This document shows positions 17,683-26,130 of a stretch of 64,000 bases of DNA, in pieces. The DNA is from Treponema_B putidum (GTDB lineage Bacteria; Spirochaetota; Spirochaetia; Treponematales; Treponemataceae), in NCBI RefSeq assembly GCF_007830595.1, contig NZ_VLLD01000009.1; one strand, given 5' to 3'. The notes under the pieces are model-generated. The model was not told the DNA's origin and did no database searches. It was given only the letters and a program-made list of their open reading frames with translations. Every line of letters starts with the position of its first letter. Within the stretch, counting starts at the first letter, position 1. Position numbers and translations under genes: made by a program.

Positions 17683-17711
17683 TTGACATTTTTAATAATG
17701 TTTGTCATAAT
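17683..17711 (+). promoter_or_regulatory. Promoter of the ABC-2 exporter operon
   Basis: TTGACA (17683-17688), 17 nt and CATAAT (17706-17711) stand 12 nt before the ATG at 17724, predicting a leader of only about 5 nt and no Shine-Dalgarno site. Confidence 0.7.
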
Positions 17712-17723
17712 CTACCTTAAAGT

Positions 17724-18713
17724 ATGATAGAACTTAAAAATATTGACAAAACATATAAACCACAGGAAAGAAGATTCGGCCTTTTAGGTATCGTAAAAGA
17801 TATGTTTAAACCCGATTATTCTGAAGTTAAGGCTTTAACGGATATTTCTTTTAAAATTGAAAATAATGAAAATGTTGCGATAGTCGGCAAAAACGGTTCG
17901 GGAAAATCAACCTTAATAAAAATTATTTCGGGTATTTTGCGGCCTACGAGCGGCGAAATCTTATTCAATCATAAAAACATCTATGAAAATCAAAAGGAAT
18001 ACAAACGGAATATCGGCGTCATCTTTGGTCAAAGAAGCCAGCTCTATCAAAATATGATTTTTAGAGAGTCCTTAGAGCTTTTTAGACTTATCTATAAAAT
18101 TGAAAAAAACGAAGCAAATAAAAGACTTAACACTCTTATTGATTTATTTAAACTTGAAAATCTTTTAAAAAAGCCGATTAGAGAAATGTCTTTAGGACAA
18201 AAAATGAAGTGCGAAATCGCTTTGGTTTTGTTTCATAATCCTAAAATCCTTCTTTTAGATGAGCCGACAATAGGCTTGGACCTTGAAGTAAAAGAACAAT
18301 TTTATAATCTGATAAAAACTTATAAACAATCTAATGATATTATTTTAATTTTAATTTCCCATAATTCAGATGATATAATCAATTTATCTGAAAGATTATT
18401 GGTTTTAAACAACGGAAAATTACAAGAAGATATAAGAACTCATGAATTTATAGAAAATTACGATAAGTCTAAAATTGTTACACTTTTGTATAAAAAGCAT
18501 ATTAATTTAACCGAAAAACTACAAAGCAATTTTAACATTATAGATAAAGATCTTCAAAAGAACAGTATTTCGTTTGAAGTTGAAAAACAGACTACAATGG
18601 AAGAAATTTTTAATTCTTTAGATGATAAAGAAAATATTTATGATATAAAAATTGAAAATGAAGATTTTTCTAAAATTTTATTAAATTATTATAAGGATAA
18701 AAAAACGGAATGA
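17724..18713 (+). CDS. ABC-2 exporter ATPase
   Basis: This 329-residue ATPase has Walker A GKNGSGKST, Q-loop GQRSQL, signature MSLGQKMK, Walker B ILLLDEPTIGLD and a His switch in ISHN. The C-terminal extension of about 90 residues is usual in ATPases paired with PF06182-type permeases. It heads a compact operon (4-nt overlap, zero gap, 10-nt gap) with two permeases and an MFS protein. By eye the first three genes are more AT-rich than their neighbours. Confidence 0.9.
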   Translation: MIELKNIDKTYKPQERRFGLLGIVKDMFKPDYSEVKALTDISFKIENNENVAIVGKNGSGKSTLIKIISGILRPTSGEILFNHKNIYENQKEYKRNIGVIFGQRSQLYQNMIFRESLELFRLIYKIEKNEANKRLNTLIDLFKLENLLKKPIREMSLGQKMKCEIALVLFHNPKILLLDEPTIGLDLEVKEQFYNLIKTYKQSNDIILILISHNSDDIINLSERLLVLNNGKLQEDIRTHEFIENYDKSKIVTLLYKKHINLTEKLQSNFNIIDKDLQKNSISFEVEKQTTMEEIFNSLDDKENIYDIKIENEDFSKILLNYYKDKKTE

Positions 18714-19465
18714 AATATTTACTGGGAATTATTTCTTTAAATATTAAACAGCTCTTATATTTTAAAATATCGGCTGTTTTTTCTATATTCTCCTTGTTGT
18801 TTTTATTTTTAATAAAATCTTCGGTTTGGTCTCAAATAGGAAATGCGGACTATATTTCTTATTTTTCAATTATAACTATAGTCAGTTCTTTTATCAGCGT
18901 AAATACGGATAGATATTTTCAAACGATTTATCAAACCGGTTCTATTTCCTTTCTTTTATTAAGACCGATTAATTTCGGCATTAATATCTTTTTACAAGAT
19001 TTTGCAGCAGCTCTTACAAGATTTATATTAAAATCCCTGCCCTTGCTTATAGTTTTAATTTTATTTTTTGATGTGAACATCTATCACGGCATCATAAACT
19101 TATGTTTATTTATTTTTTCGGTTTTTTGTGCATATTTATTTAATTGGTTTACGGCTTATATTATCGGTTTATGCGTATTTTTTTATGGTAACAATGAAGG
19201 CTTTATTCAAATTAAAAATATTTTATTTTTATTTTTTTCAGGTGCATTGATTCCTTTTGATTTTTTTCCTGAAGTTTTGCAAAAAATCTTAAATTATTTA
19301 CCGTTTAAAGTACTGTATCAAATTCCTATTGAGGTTTTAAATAACAGCAATTTAAAATCATTTAATTTAATATCAAAACAATTATATTGGATATTCTTTC
19401 TTTTGGTGTTTACCTGTATTTTTCATAGGACGGCAATAAAAAAAATAGAGATAATGGGCGGATAA
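18710..19465 (+). CDS. ABC-2 family permease, subunit 1
   Basis: This 251-residue membrane protein has about six hydrophobic helices and a conserved-looking SGALIPFDFFPE segment before the last pair, typical of the ABC-2 membrane family that pairs with NatA-like ATPases. Its ATG overlaps the ATPase stop. Confidence 0.82.
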   Translation: MKYLLGIISLNIKQLLYFKISAVFSIFSLLFLFLIKSSVWSQIGNADYISYFSIITIVSSFISVNTDRYFQTIYQTGSISFLLLRPINFGINIFLQDFAAALTRFILKSLPLLIVLILFFDVNIYHGIINLCLFIFSVFCAYLFNWFTAYIIGLCVFFYGNNEGFIQIKNILFLFFSGALIPFDFFPEVLQKILNYLPFKVLYQIPIEVLNNSNLKSFNLISKQLYWIFFLLVFTCIFHRTAIKKIEIMGG

Positions 19466-20239
19466 ATGAATTATTGTTATAAACTTTTGGTTTTAAAAAT
19501 AAAAGAACAGCTTTCTTTTAAAAATGATTCTATTTTATGGTTAATTGTTAGAGCCTTAAATTCCATAATGGGAATATTGGTTCTTGTTTTTATTTTTAAC
19601 AAAACTCTTGAAATAAAAGGCTTTAATAGAGAAGAGTGTTTGCTGATTTATTCTTTATATACAATGTCAGTCGATGTTTTTTATTGCTTTTTTGCTTGGA
19701 CACTTTGGTATTCAAATACTTATATACTGCAAGGTAAATTAAGTTTGGTATTAAAACTTCCTGTTAATCCTTTTTTATATATTACCTTTGATAATTTTGC
19801 TCTATCCGAAGTCTTTGGAATTATTACCGGTTTATTAATTTTTATATATTCGGCTCATACCCTAAATTTAGGCATAATAACTATCTTATCTTTATTCTTA
19901 TTTTTAAGTGCAGGAACTCTCGGCATTATCGGCATATTTTTGATAGTTTCATCTTTTTCTATAAAATATCCTAAAATAGAAGAAGCTTTTTCACCCTTAA
20001 TGGATATGCTTGATTTTGCTCAATATCCCATATCTATTTATAGTGCGTTTATTCGATTTATTCTGACATATATATTTCCTGTTTCGATGATAGCATTTTA
20101 CCCTGCGGCTTTTAGTTTATCTAAATATTCATTTAATATTAAATTTATTCTTTTACCGATATATTCCATAATTATATTTATAATCGGATATCTATTATTT
20201 ATAAAAAGTATAAAAAAATATGAAGGAATAGGGTTTTAG
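19466..20239 (+). CDS. ABC-2 family permease, subunit 2
   Basis: This 257-residue protein with six predicted helices starts directly after the stop of subunit 1. The two permeases are distinct in sequence, so the exporter is probably a heterodimer with a dimeric ATPase. The substrate is unknown; related systems export lipids, pigments or drugs. Confidence 0.8.
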   Translation: MNYCYKLLVLKIKEQLSFKNDSILWLIVRALNSIMGILVLVFIFNKTLEIKGFNREECLLIYSLYTMSVDVFYCFFAWTLWYSNTYILQGKLSLVLKLPVNPFLYITFDNFALSEVFGIITGLLIFIYSAHTLNLGIITILSLFLFLSAGTLGIIGIFLIVSSFSIKYPKIEEAFSPLMDMLDFAQYPISIYSAFIRFILTYIFPVSMIAFYPAAFSLSKYSFNIKFILLPIYSIIIFIIGYLLFIKSIKKYEGIGF

Positions 20240-20249
20240 GAGAAACACA

Positions 20250-21494
20250 ATGAAGACATTTATGATTATTTGGTTCGGACAATTTATTTCGATGTTAGGT
20301 TCGGCTCTTTCTGCCTTCGGACTCGGAATATGGATTTTTCAAAAAACGGGGAGTGCAGCATCCTTTGCAATGAGTGCAGTATGCACGGTATTACCGGCTT
20401 TATTGTTTGCCCCTTTTGCAGGTTCAATTGCCGATAGAAAAAAACGTAAGGCTATTATTCTTCTTACTGACAGTATCGATGCCTTTTTAAAAATTTTAAT
20501 AGTTACCCTTCTCATCTTTAACAAACTTGAACTCTGGATGGTCTACCCGTTGGTATTTATTTCAGGGACATTGGGCACATTTCAAAATCCGGCCTTTGGC
20601 GCATCTATCCCCATGCTTGTACCTACCGATAAGCTTACACGAGCTAACGGACTTTTACAATTTTCATCTGCAATACAAAATTTATTAGCTCCTGTTATCG
20701 CAGGCTTTTTATATCCGCTGATAGAATTAAAAGGATTATTTATCATCGACTTTGTTTCATTCTTTTTTGCTTTAGCTTCCATTGCTTTTATAAAAATACC
20801 TCAGCCATTAATTGAAAAAACAAAGGACTCTTTAGTTTTAGCGGCTCTTAAAGATCTGAAATACGCATGGAAATATCTTATACAAAAAGAAGGCTTAATG
20901 CAGCTGATAGTTTTTTTTGCTTTTTTAAATTTTATTGCAAACCTTTCAATGATTTTGTTAGGCCCGCTTATGATGAGTGTTTACAACTCTCAAGCTTACG
21001 GTAATGTACAAGCCGGTATAGGCCTTGCCATGCTTTTAGGAGGACTTTGTTCAAGCCTCATCCCCGATACTAAAAATAAAATAAAACGCATTCTTTTAAT
21101 ATTATCCTTGTGCAGCATAGGTCCTATAATTTCAGGAACAACACTCAACCGGATTATCATTACGGCCGGCTTTTTTATCTTTATGTTTCCCGTTCCCTAT
21201 GTAAACACCCTCCTCATGTCTATTTTTCAAATTAAGATAGAAAGAAATGTTTTAGGACGAGTCGGAGCCCTTATGACTGCCATTTTAGCGGCAATTACAC
21301 CGATTGCATATCTATGTGCAGGCCCCCTTGCCGATTATGTTTTTGAACCTCTTATGAATGAAAAAGGCAGAGGTATAGGCCTCATCTTTATTATATCTGG
21401 AATCTTGCTGATTATAAGCTGTCTTCTCATGCGTTTAAACAAAACCGTAACAAGTATCGAAAAAAGACTGCCCGATTATGGAGACAATAAATAA
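20250..21494 (+). CDS. MFS transporter (EntS/MFS_3-like)
   Basis: This 414-residue protein has about twelve hydrophobic helices. The loop-2 motif GSIADRKKRKAI and the N-terminal WFGQFISMLGSALSAFGLGIW segment are typical of the MFS_3 group of drug or siderophore exporters. AGGAG precedes the start and the gap from the ABC permease is 10 nt, so it is probably in the same transcript, perhaps serving the same class of substrate. Confidence 0.85.
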   Translation: MKTFMIIWFGQFISMLGSALSAFGLGIWIFQKTGSAASFAMSAVCTVLPALLFAPFAGSIADRKKRKAIILLTDSIDAFLKILIVTLLIFNKLELWMVYPLVFISGTLGTFQNPAFGASIPMLVPTDKLTRANGLLQFSSAIQNLLAPVIAGFLYPLIELKGLFIIDFVSFFFALASIAFIKIPQPLIEKTKDSLVLAALKDLKYAWKYLIQKEGLMQLIVFFAFLNFIANLSMILLGPLMMSVYNSQAYGNVQAGIGLAMLLGGLCSSLIPDTKNKIKRILLILSLCSIGPIISGTTLNRIIITAGFFIFMFPVPYVNTLLMSIFQIKIERNVLGRVGALMTAILAAITPIAYLCAGPLADYVFEPLMNEKGRGIGLIFIISGILLIISCLLMRLNKTVTSIEKRLPDYGDNK

Positions 21495-21614
21495 ACTTCT
21501 CTAAAATTAAAAAAAATACTTTTTAGCTGGAAAAATTTTAATACCTGTGTTACAATTATTTTATGATCTAGTGGATAATGCTTTAGATCCAATATTTTTT
21601 ATGGAGGAAATTGA

Positions 21615-23078
21615 ATGAAACGTATTAAAGTTTTTTCGGCAATGCTTATCATTTTAATGCTGATAAGCCCTGTGTTTGCCGAATCCACACCTGTTCCGGG
21701 ATTGAGCTTTTTTAAACTTGACAACGGTTTGGAGCTCTTCGTACTCGAAAACCATGCAGTGCCTCTTACCCGTATTCAGGTTACTTTTAGGTGCGGTGCC
21801 CTTACCCAAACACCGGAAACTTGCGGCATTTTCCATTTATATGAGCACATGCTCTTTAAAGGAAATAAAAAGTATCAAACAGAAACTCAATTTGCTGCAG
21901 CCATGACGGAGCTGGGTGTAGCAGGCTGGAACGGAGGAACTTCCACCGAATATGTAACCTACTACATAACCTTACCGTCCGAAAAAACCGATAAGGGCTT
22001 GGAGTTTTGGTCTTATGCAATGCGCTATCCTCTTTTCGATAAAGAAGAACTTGAAATCGAAAAAGATGTAGTATGCAACGAAATCAACGGAAACAGGGCT
22101 AATCCGGGAGTGCCTATTTCCGAAACTTTAACAAAAAGAATGTTTTCAAAATATCCGTGGAGGCGTGATGTCGGAGGATATGATGAGGTCATCAGAGCTG
22201 CAACGCCCGAAATGCTTAAAGAGATGCAAAAGACTTATTATATTCCCAATAATGCGGCAATCTTTGTTGCAGGTGATGTAAATCCTAAAGATGTTTACGA
22301 TGAAGTAAAAAAATACTACGGCGATTGGGAAAGAGGTAAAGACCCTTGGAATCCCATGCCTGATCCTCAAGCTTTCCCTGCTATAAAAGAACCGCTTTAT
22401 CTCGTATATCCGGATCCCAGTTTCTATAAAGGTATGGTTGTTTTTTATATGTACATGAGGGGACCGGATGTAGTTAGGGAACCCAAACCGACTTATGCAG
22501 CCGATATTTGGGGCTCGCTCTATGGGCTGCCGGCAGGTAAATTTAAAAAGAATATCTTTGAAGCCGTTCCAAGTCTTTATGAAAAAGATCAGACTTGGGC
22601 AAATTATTATACCCAAAGGGATGGAGGTCAAATCAGCTTCGGCACAGTAGCCTTTGTTGATCTTTCAAGTCCGACGGGAAAACGTGCTAAAGATTTTCAA
22701 AAAGCAATCTATGCCGAAATCGAAAAAACAAAGAATGATGCCGCCTATTTTGAAAAAAAAGAATTTGAAATTGTAAAAAGCCAATTAGAAGACGCTGAAA
22801 TTTTAAACTTGGAAAAACCGGATGACTTTGTTGAAACTCTATCTTTTTGGTGGTCATCAGCCTCTGCCGATTATTTTTTCAATTATCTTAAAAATATGAA
22901 TAAAGTAACGAAGGCCGACATCGATTCATTTTTACAAAAATATATTTTGGAAAATCAGCCGATTATCATTGTAAGAATGAATACCGAAGACTACAAAAAC
23001 GAAATAGAAGCATTTAAACAAGAAAATTTTGATCTTATAACCAGAGAAAATTGCTTTTGGTGGGGAGATAAAAAATGA
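21615..23078 (+). CDS. Exported M16 zinc peptidase, catalytic subunit
   Basis: This 487-residue protein has a signal peptide (residues 1-22, ending VFA) and the inverted zinc motif HLYEH with the distal Glu in the following VVCNEING segment. Its size and architecture are those of M16B peptidases that act as a pair with an inactive homologue, which is the next gene (4-nt overlap). It probably degrades peptides in the periplasm. Confidence 0.9.
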   Translation: MKRIKVFSAMLIILMLISPVFAESTPVPGLSFFKLDNGLELFVLENHAVPLTRIQVTFRCGALTQTPETCGIFHLYEHMLFKGNKKYQTETQFAAAMTELGVAGWNGGTSTEYVTYYITLPSEKTDKGLEFWSYAMRYPLFDKEELEIEKDVVCNEINGNRANPGVPISETLTKRMFSKYPWRRDVGGYDEVIRAATPEMLKEMQKTYYIPNNAAIFVAGDVNPKDVYDEVKKYYGDWERGKDPWNPMPDPQAFPAIKEPLYLVYPDPSFYKGMVVFYMYMRGPDVVREPKPTYAADIWGSLYGLPAGKFKKNIFEAVPSLYEKDQTWANYYTQRDGGQISFGTVAFVDLSSPTGKRAKDFQKAIYAEIEKTKNDAAYFEKKEFEIVKSQLEDAEILNLEKPDDFVETLSFWWSSASADYFFNYLKNMNKVTKADIDSFLQKYILENQPIIIVRMNTEDYKNEIEAFKQENFDLITRENCFWWGDKK

Positions 23079-24547
23079 AAAAAAAGATATTTATTACACT
23101 ATGTATAATTGTATTGTTGTTTTCATGTAAAACAACTCCGCCTGCTCCGAAGATTGAGGGACTTGAAACTGCAAGCAGTTTTATGAAGTCCAATGTTCCC
23201 TTGATAAGCGAATACAGCTTGGATAACGGTATCAAGGTAATTGTAAAAAAACAGGATACCAATAGAATCTTCACGCTGAACGTTGTTTACTCAGGCGGAC
23301 TTGCCCTTATTCCGGAAGGAAAAGACGGTTTGGAATCCCTAACCTTGAGTATGATGCTTCGGGGCTCAAAAAAATATTCTTATGAAGACATAAAAAAAAT
23401 ATCTTCAGAAAACTCAAGTGCTATGAGCGCAAATACAGGTATAGATCTTTCATGGCTCAATTTAACAACAATAGATAAATATTGGAATCAAATGCTCGAT
23501 GTTTTTACCGATTCGATTATGAATCCCGTCTTTGATGAAAAAGAATTAGAGCTTGTAAAGAAAGCGGCTTTGATGGATATTAAAAAAAGAATGAGCGATC
23601 CTTATGATTTTACCGTAACAAAGCTTCACGAAAAAACTTTTAAGGGTCATCCTTATTCTATCGAAAAGGACGGAACGGAAAGCTCCGTTTCGGCTATGAA
23701 AATCGAAGACTTAAAGCAATGGTATACAGAAAAACTTACAGCCGACAGAATGTTCATCGTTGCAGTCGGAAACTTTAAGCCCTCAAGCCTAATTGCACAA
23801 TTAAATAAAACCATAGGCAAAATTCCTGTAAAGCAAAATGAGATACCTGAAGTAAAAAAGCTTGACATAAAACAAAATCTTTTTACGGAAGCCTTTGAGG
23901 AGTCTAAGGGGATTGCTTACATAAGAGGCGACTATATAATTCCGCCCGTACAATCAAAAGATTTTACAACATTAAGATTTACTTACACAATCTTAAACGA
24001 ACTTCTTTTTGAAATTGTAAGAACCCAAAATGCAGCCTGCTATTCGGTATGGACAAACGCACACGGATTTAATTCAACTTACGGCTCCCTTGTTGTCTTT
24101 AAATCGGATAAACCTACAAAAGCAAAGACAACCTTTGATGAAGCGATTGCAGTATTAGCTTCAGGACAAACAATTAATCTAAAGGGGCAGGGAATAAAAT
24201 CAGGCGAAGGAAGCGTAACACAATCCAGCGGAAATACTTATGCACCCATTGCCGAAAACCTTGAAGCCTATAAATCCAAATTTATCAATGGTTTTTTCGG
24301 GAACCAACTTACCAATTCGGATGCAGCAGCTCAAATTATGTACAGCCAAGCTTATTATGGAAATCCTTATGAATATTTAAAAATGATAGACAATATAAAT
24401 GCAATTACATCTGAGGATATAATAAGGGTTACAAATGATTATATAGTAAACGGAAAGGTTAGCTGGATGGTAGTTGCCGATAAAGAAACATTGTCAAAAC
24501 TGGATAAATCCAAGTTTATGAAATTTACCGGGAACATAAAAAAATAA
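23075..24547 (+). CDS. M16-family lipoprotein, non-catalytic subunit
   Basis: This 490-residue protein has a lipoprotein signal (lipobox LLFSC, Cys17). The position of the HxxEH zinc motif reads G-L-E-S-L-T-L-S, so the zinc ligands are absent. The C-terminal half retains an R-x-x-x-x-Y-S-V-W-type segment (NAACYSVW), which in M16 partners holds substrate. It is translationally coupled to the active subunit; the two probably form a heterodimer anchored to a membrane. Confidence 0.88.
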   Translation: MKKKIFITLCIIVLLFSCKTTPPAPKIEGLETASSFMKSNVPLISEYSLDNGIKVIVKKQDTNRIFTLNVVYSGGLALIPEGKDGLESLTLSMMLRGSKKYSYEDIKKISSENSSAMSANTGIDLSWLNLTTIDKYWNQMLDVFTDSIMNPVFDEKELELVKKAALMDIKKRMSDPYDFTVTKLHEKTFKGHPYSIEKDGTESSVSAMKIEDLKQWYTEKLTADRMFIVAVGNFKPSSLIAQLNKTIGKIPVKQNEIPEVKKLDIKQNLFTEAFEESKGIAYIRGDYIIPPVQSKDFTTLRFTYTILNELLFEIVRTQNAACYSVWTNAHGFNSTYGSLVVFKSDKPTKAKTTFDEAIAVLASGQTINLKGQGIKSGEGSVTQSSGNTYAPIAENLEAYKSKFINGFFGNQLTNSDAAAQIMYSQAYYGNPYEYLKMIDNINAITSEDIIRVTNDYIVNGKVSWMVVADKETLSKLDKSKFMKFTGNIKK

Positions 24548-24592
24548 AAACGTTAAGGTAATCCAAAAACCTTAATTCAAAATTAAAAGTCG

Positions 24593-24636
24593 AGACCGAT
24601 TAAAAGATTAAAAATCTTTATCGGTCTTGATTTTTA
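24593..24636 (+). terminator. Terminator after the M16 pair
   Basis: AGACCGAT (24593-24600) pairs with ATCGGTCT (24620-24627), with further pairing of AAAGATT/AATCTTT inside, followed by TGATTTTT. Confidence 0.78.
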
Positions 24637-24701
24637 ATATCCTTAGTATTATACTAAACGATAACAAATTAATTTACAAATAAAATAAATAAGGAAAGAA
24701 A

Positions 24702-25457
24702 ATGAAAAAGGCCATCGTAATTGCAAGTTTTGGAACAAGCTATACCGAAACAAGAAAAAAAACTATAGACGTTATCGAAAAAGAAATCAAAGAGAATTTT
24801 AAAGATTATGAAATTTTTCACACCTATACATCCCGCATGGTAAGAGGAATTTTAAAAAAGAGGGATTCTATAAATATTCCATCTCCTAAAGAACTCATAG
24901 ATAATTTAAAGGAGCAAGGTTTTTCTGAAATTTACATACAGCCTACCCATATAATCCCCGGAGAAGAATATGAAAAACTTTTATTTGAAAATACGGTTCT
25001 AGGGCTTCCCCTACTCCACGAAAAAGCAAACTTGGATGAAATTATAAAAGATCTTGAGTTAAAAAAGCCCCAAGATGATACGGCAATAGTTTTTATGGGA
25101 CATGGTTCTTCACATGAGGCAGATAAATTCTACGAGATCATGCAAAATAAACTCAATTCGCAAGGTCTTGAAAATGTCTTGATAGGAACAGTTGAAGGCT
25201 CCGTAGAACTAAAAGATATCTTGCCTATTCTTGCCGAACGCAAAATAAAAAAAATTGAACTTTACCCGTTTATGATGGTTGCAGGCGACCATGCACATAA
25301 CGATATGGCAGGAGATGAAGAAGACAGCTGGTACACCATTTTAAAAAATGAAGGCTACGAAGTTAATGCAAATCTAAAAGGTCTAGGCGAATATCCCATG
25401 ATCCGTAAAATTATTTATAAATCTTTAGAAAATACAATAAATCTAAACCGAGGTTAA
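24702..25457 (+). CDS. cbiK: Sirohydrochlorin cobaltochelatase, CbiK type
   Basis: This 251-residue class II chelatase inserts Co2+ (or another divalent metal) into sirohydrochlorin. It shows the conserved ASFGTSYTETR start, His in QPTHIIPGEEYE, and the metal-site segment AGDHAHNDMAGDEEDSW. There is no signal peptide, so it is cytosolic. AAGGAAAG precedes the ATG. It is the first gene of a tight three-gene cassette. No cobalamin riboswitch was recognised upstream. Confidence 0.92.
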   Translation: MKKAIVIASFGTSYTETRKKTIDVIEKEIKENFKDYEIFHTYTSRMVRGILKKRDSINIPSPKELIDNLKEQGFSEIYIQPTHIIPGEEYEKLLFENTVLGLPLLHEKANLDEIIKDLELKKPQDDTAIVFMGHGSSHEADKFYEIMQNKLNSQGLENVLIGTVEGSVELKDILPILAERKIKKIELYPFMMVAGDHAHNDMAGDEEDSWYTILKNEGYEVNANLKGLGEYPMIRKIIYKSLENTINLNRG

Positions 25458-25458
25458 A

Positions 25459-26127
25459 ATGAAAAATATTTTTGCCGTAGGAACAGGACCCGGAGCCCCT
25501 GAATATCTTACATTACAGGCAGTAAAAACTCTTGAAAATGCAGACCTCATTTTTGCTTCTAACAACAAGGGAAAGAATATGGCCTTAGATACGGTAAAAG
25601 ATTTTATAAAGAGTAAAAAAGTTTTGCTTCTTGATTTTCCTATGGGCTTTGTATCTGAAGAAGATTATAAAATTCAAGCTGAAAACATAATAGAAAAAAC
25701 AAAAGAAAATTCTAACACTGTTATTTTAACTATAGGCGATCCTACGATATACAGTACCTTTATTTACATGATGCCCTATTTTAAAATACCCGAAATCAAT
25801 TTACAAATTATTTCAGGAATTCCTTCTGCAGTGGCTGCTGCAGGAAGAGCACAAATTCCTCTTGCGGAAAAAGGCGAGGTACTTACAATCACCGATCATT
25901 TAAATGAAAAAATTTTAAATTCATCTTCATCTATTGCTCTTTTAAAAACATTCAAACAAAAAAATCTTATAATAAAAGAATTTGAAAAAAAAGGTTTTGA
26001 CTATGTTTACATAAAAAGGGCAACAATGGAACATGAATCAATCCTCTTCAAAGATAAAAAAGAAAAAATTTTAGAAGATGAAGATTATATATCCTTAATC
26101 ATTGCCCGCAAACAAAAAGGAATATAG
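25459..26127 (+). CDS. cbiL: Cobalt-precorrin-2 C20-methyltransferase-like protein
   Basis: This 222-residue SAM-dependent tetrapyrrole methylase has the glycine loop VGTGPGAPEYLTL, the second motif TIGDPTIYSTFIYM and the GIPSAVAAAGR loop. TIGDPTIYST is characteristic of the C20-methylating CbiL/CobI branch. It starts one base after the cbiK stop. Confidence 0.85.
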   Translation: MKNIFAVGTGPGAPEYLTLQAVKTLENADLIFASNNKGKNMALDTVKDFIKSKKVLLLDFPMGFVSEEDYKIQAENIIEKTKENSNTVILTIGDPTIYSTFIYMMPYFKIPEINLQIISGIPSAVAAAGRAQIPLAEKGEVLTITDHLNEKILNSSSSIALLKTFKQKNLIIKEFEKKGFDYVYIKRATMEHESILFKDKKEKILEDEDYISLIIARKQKGI

Positions 26128-26130
26128 AAG

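Noticed and set aside
22146..22631. 161-codon open frame on the minus strand
   Set aside because: Antisense to the M16 catalytic subunit, whose zinc motif and codon pattern are clear.
24637..24701. Possible cobalamin riboswitch before cbiK
   Set aside because: The 65 nt after the terminator are AT-rich and too short; no B12-box-like sequence or complex fold is seen.
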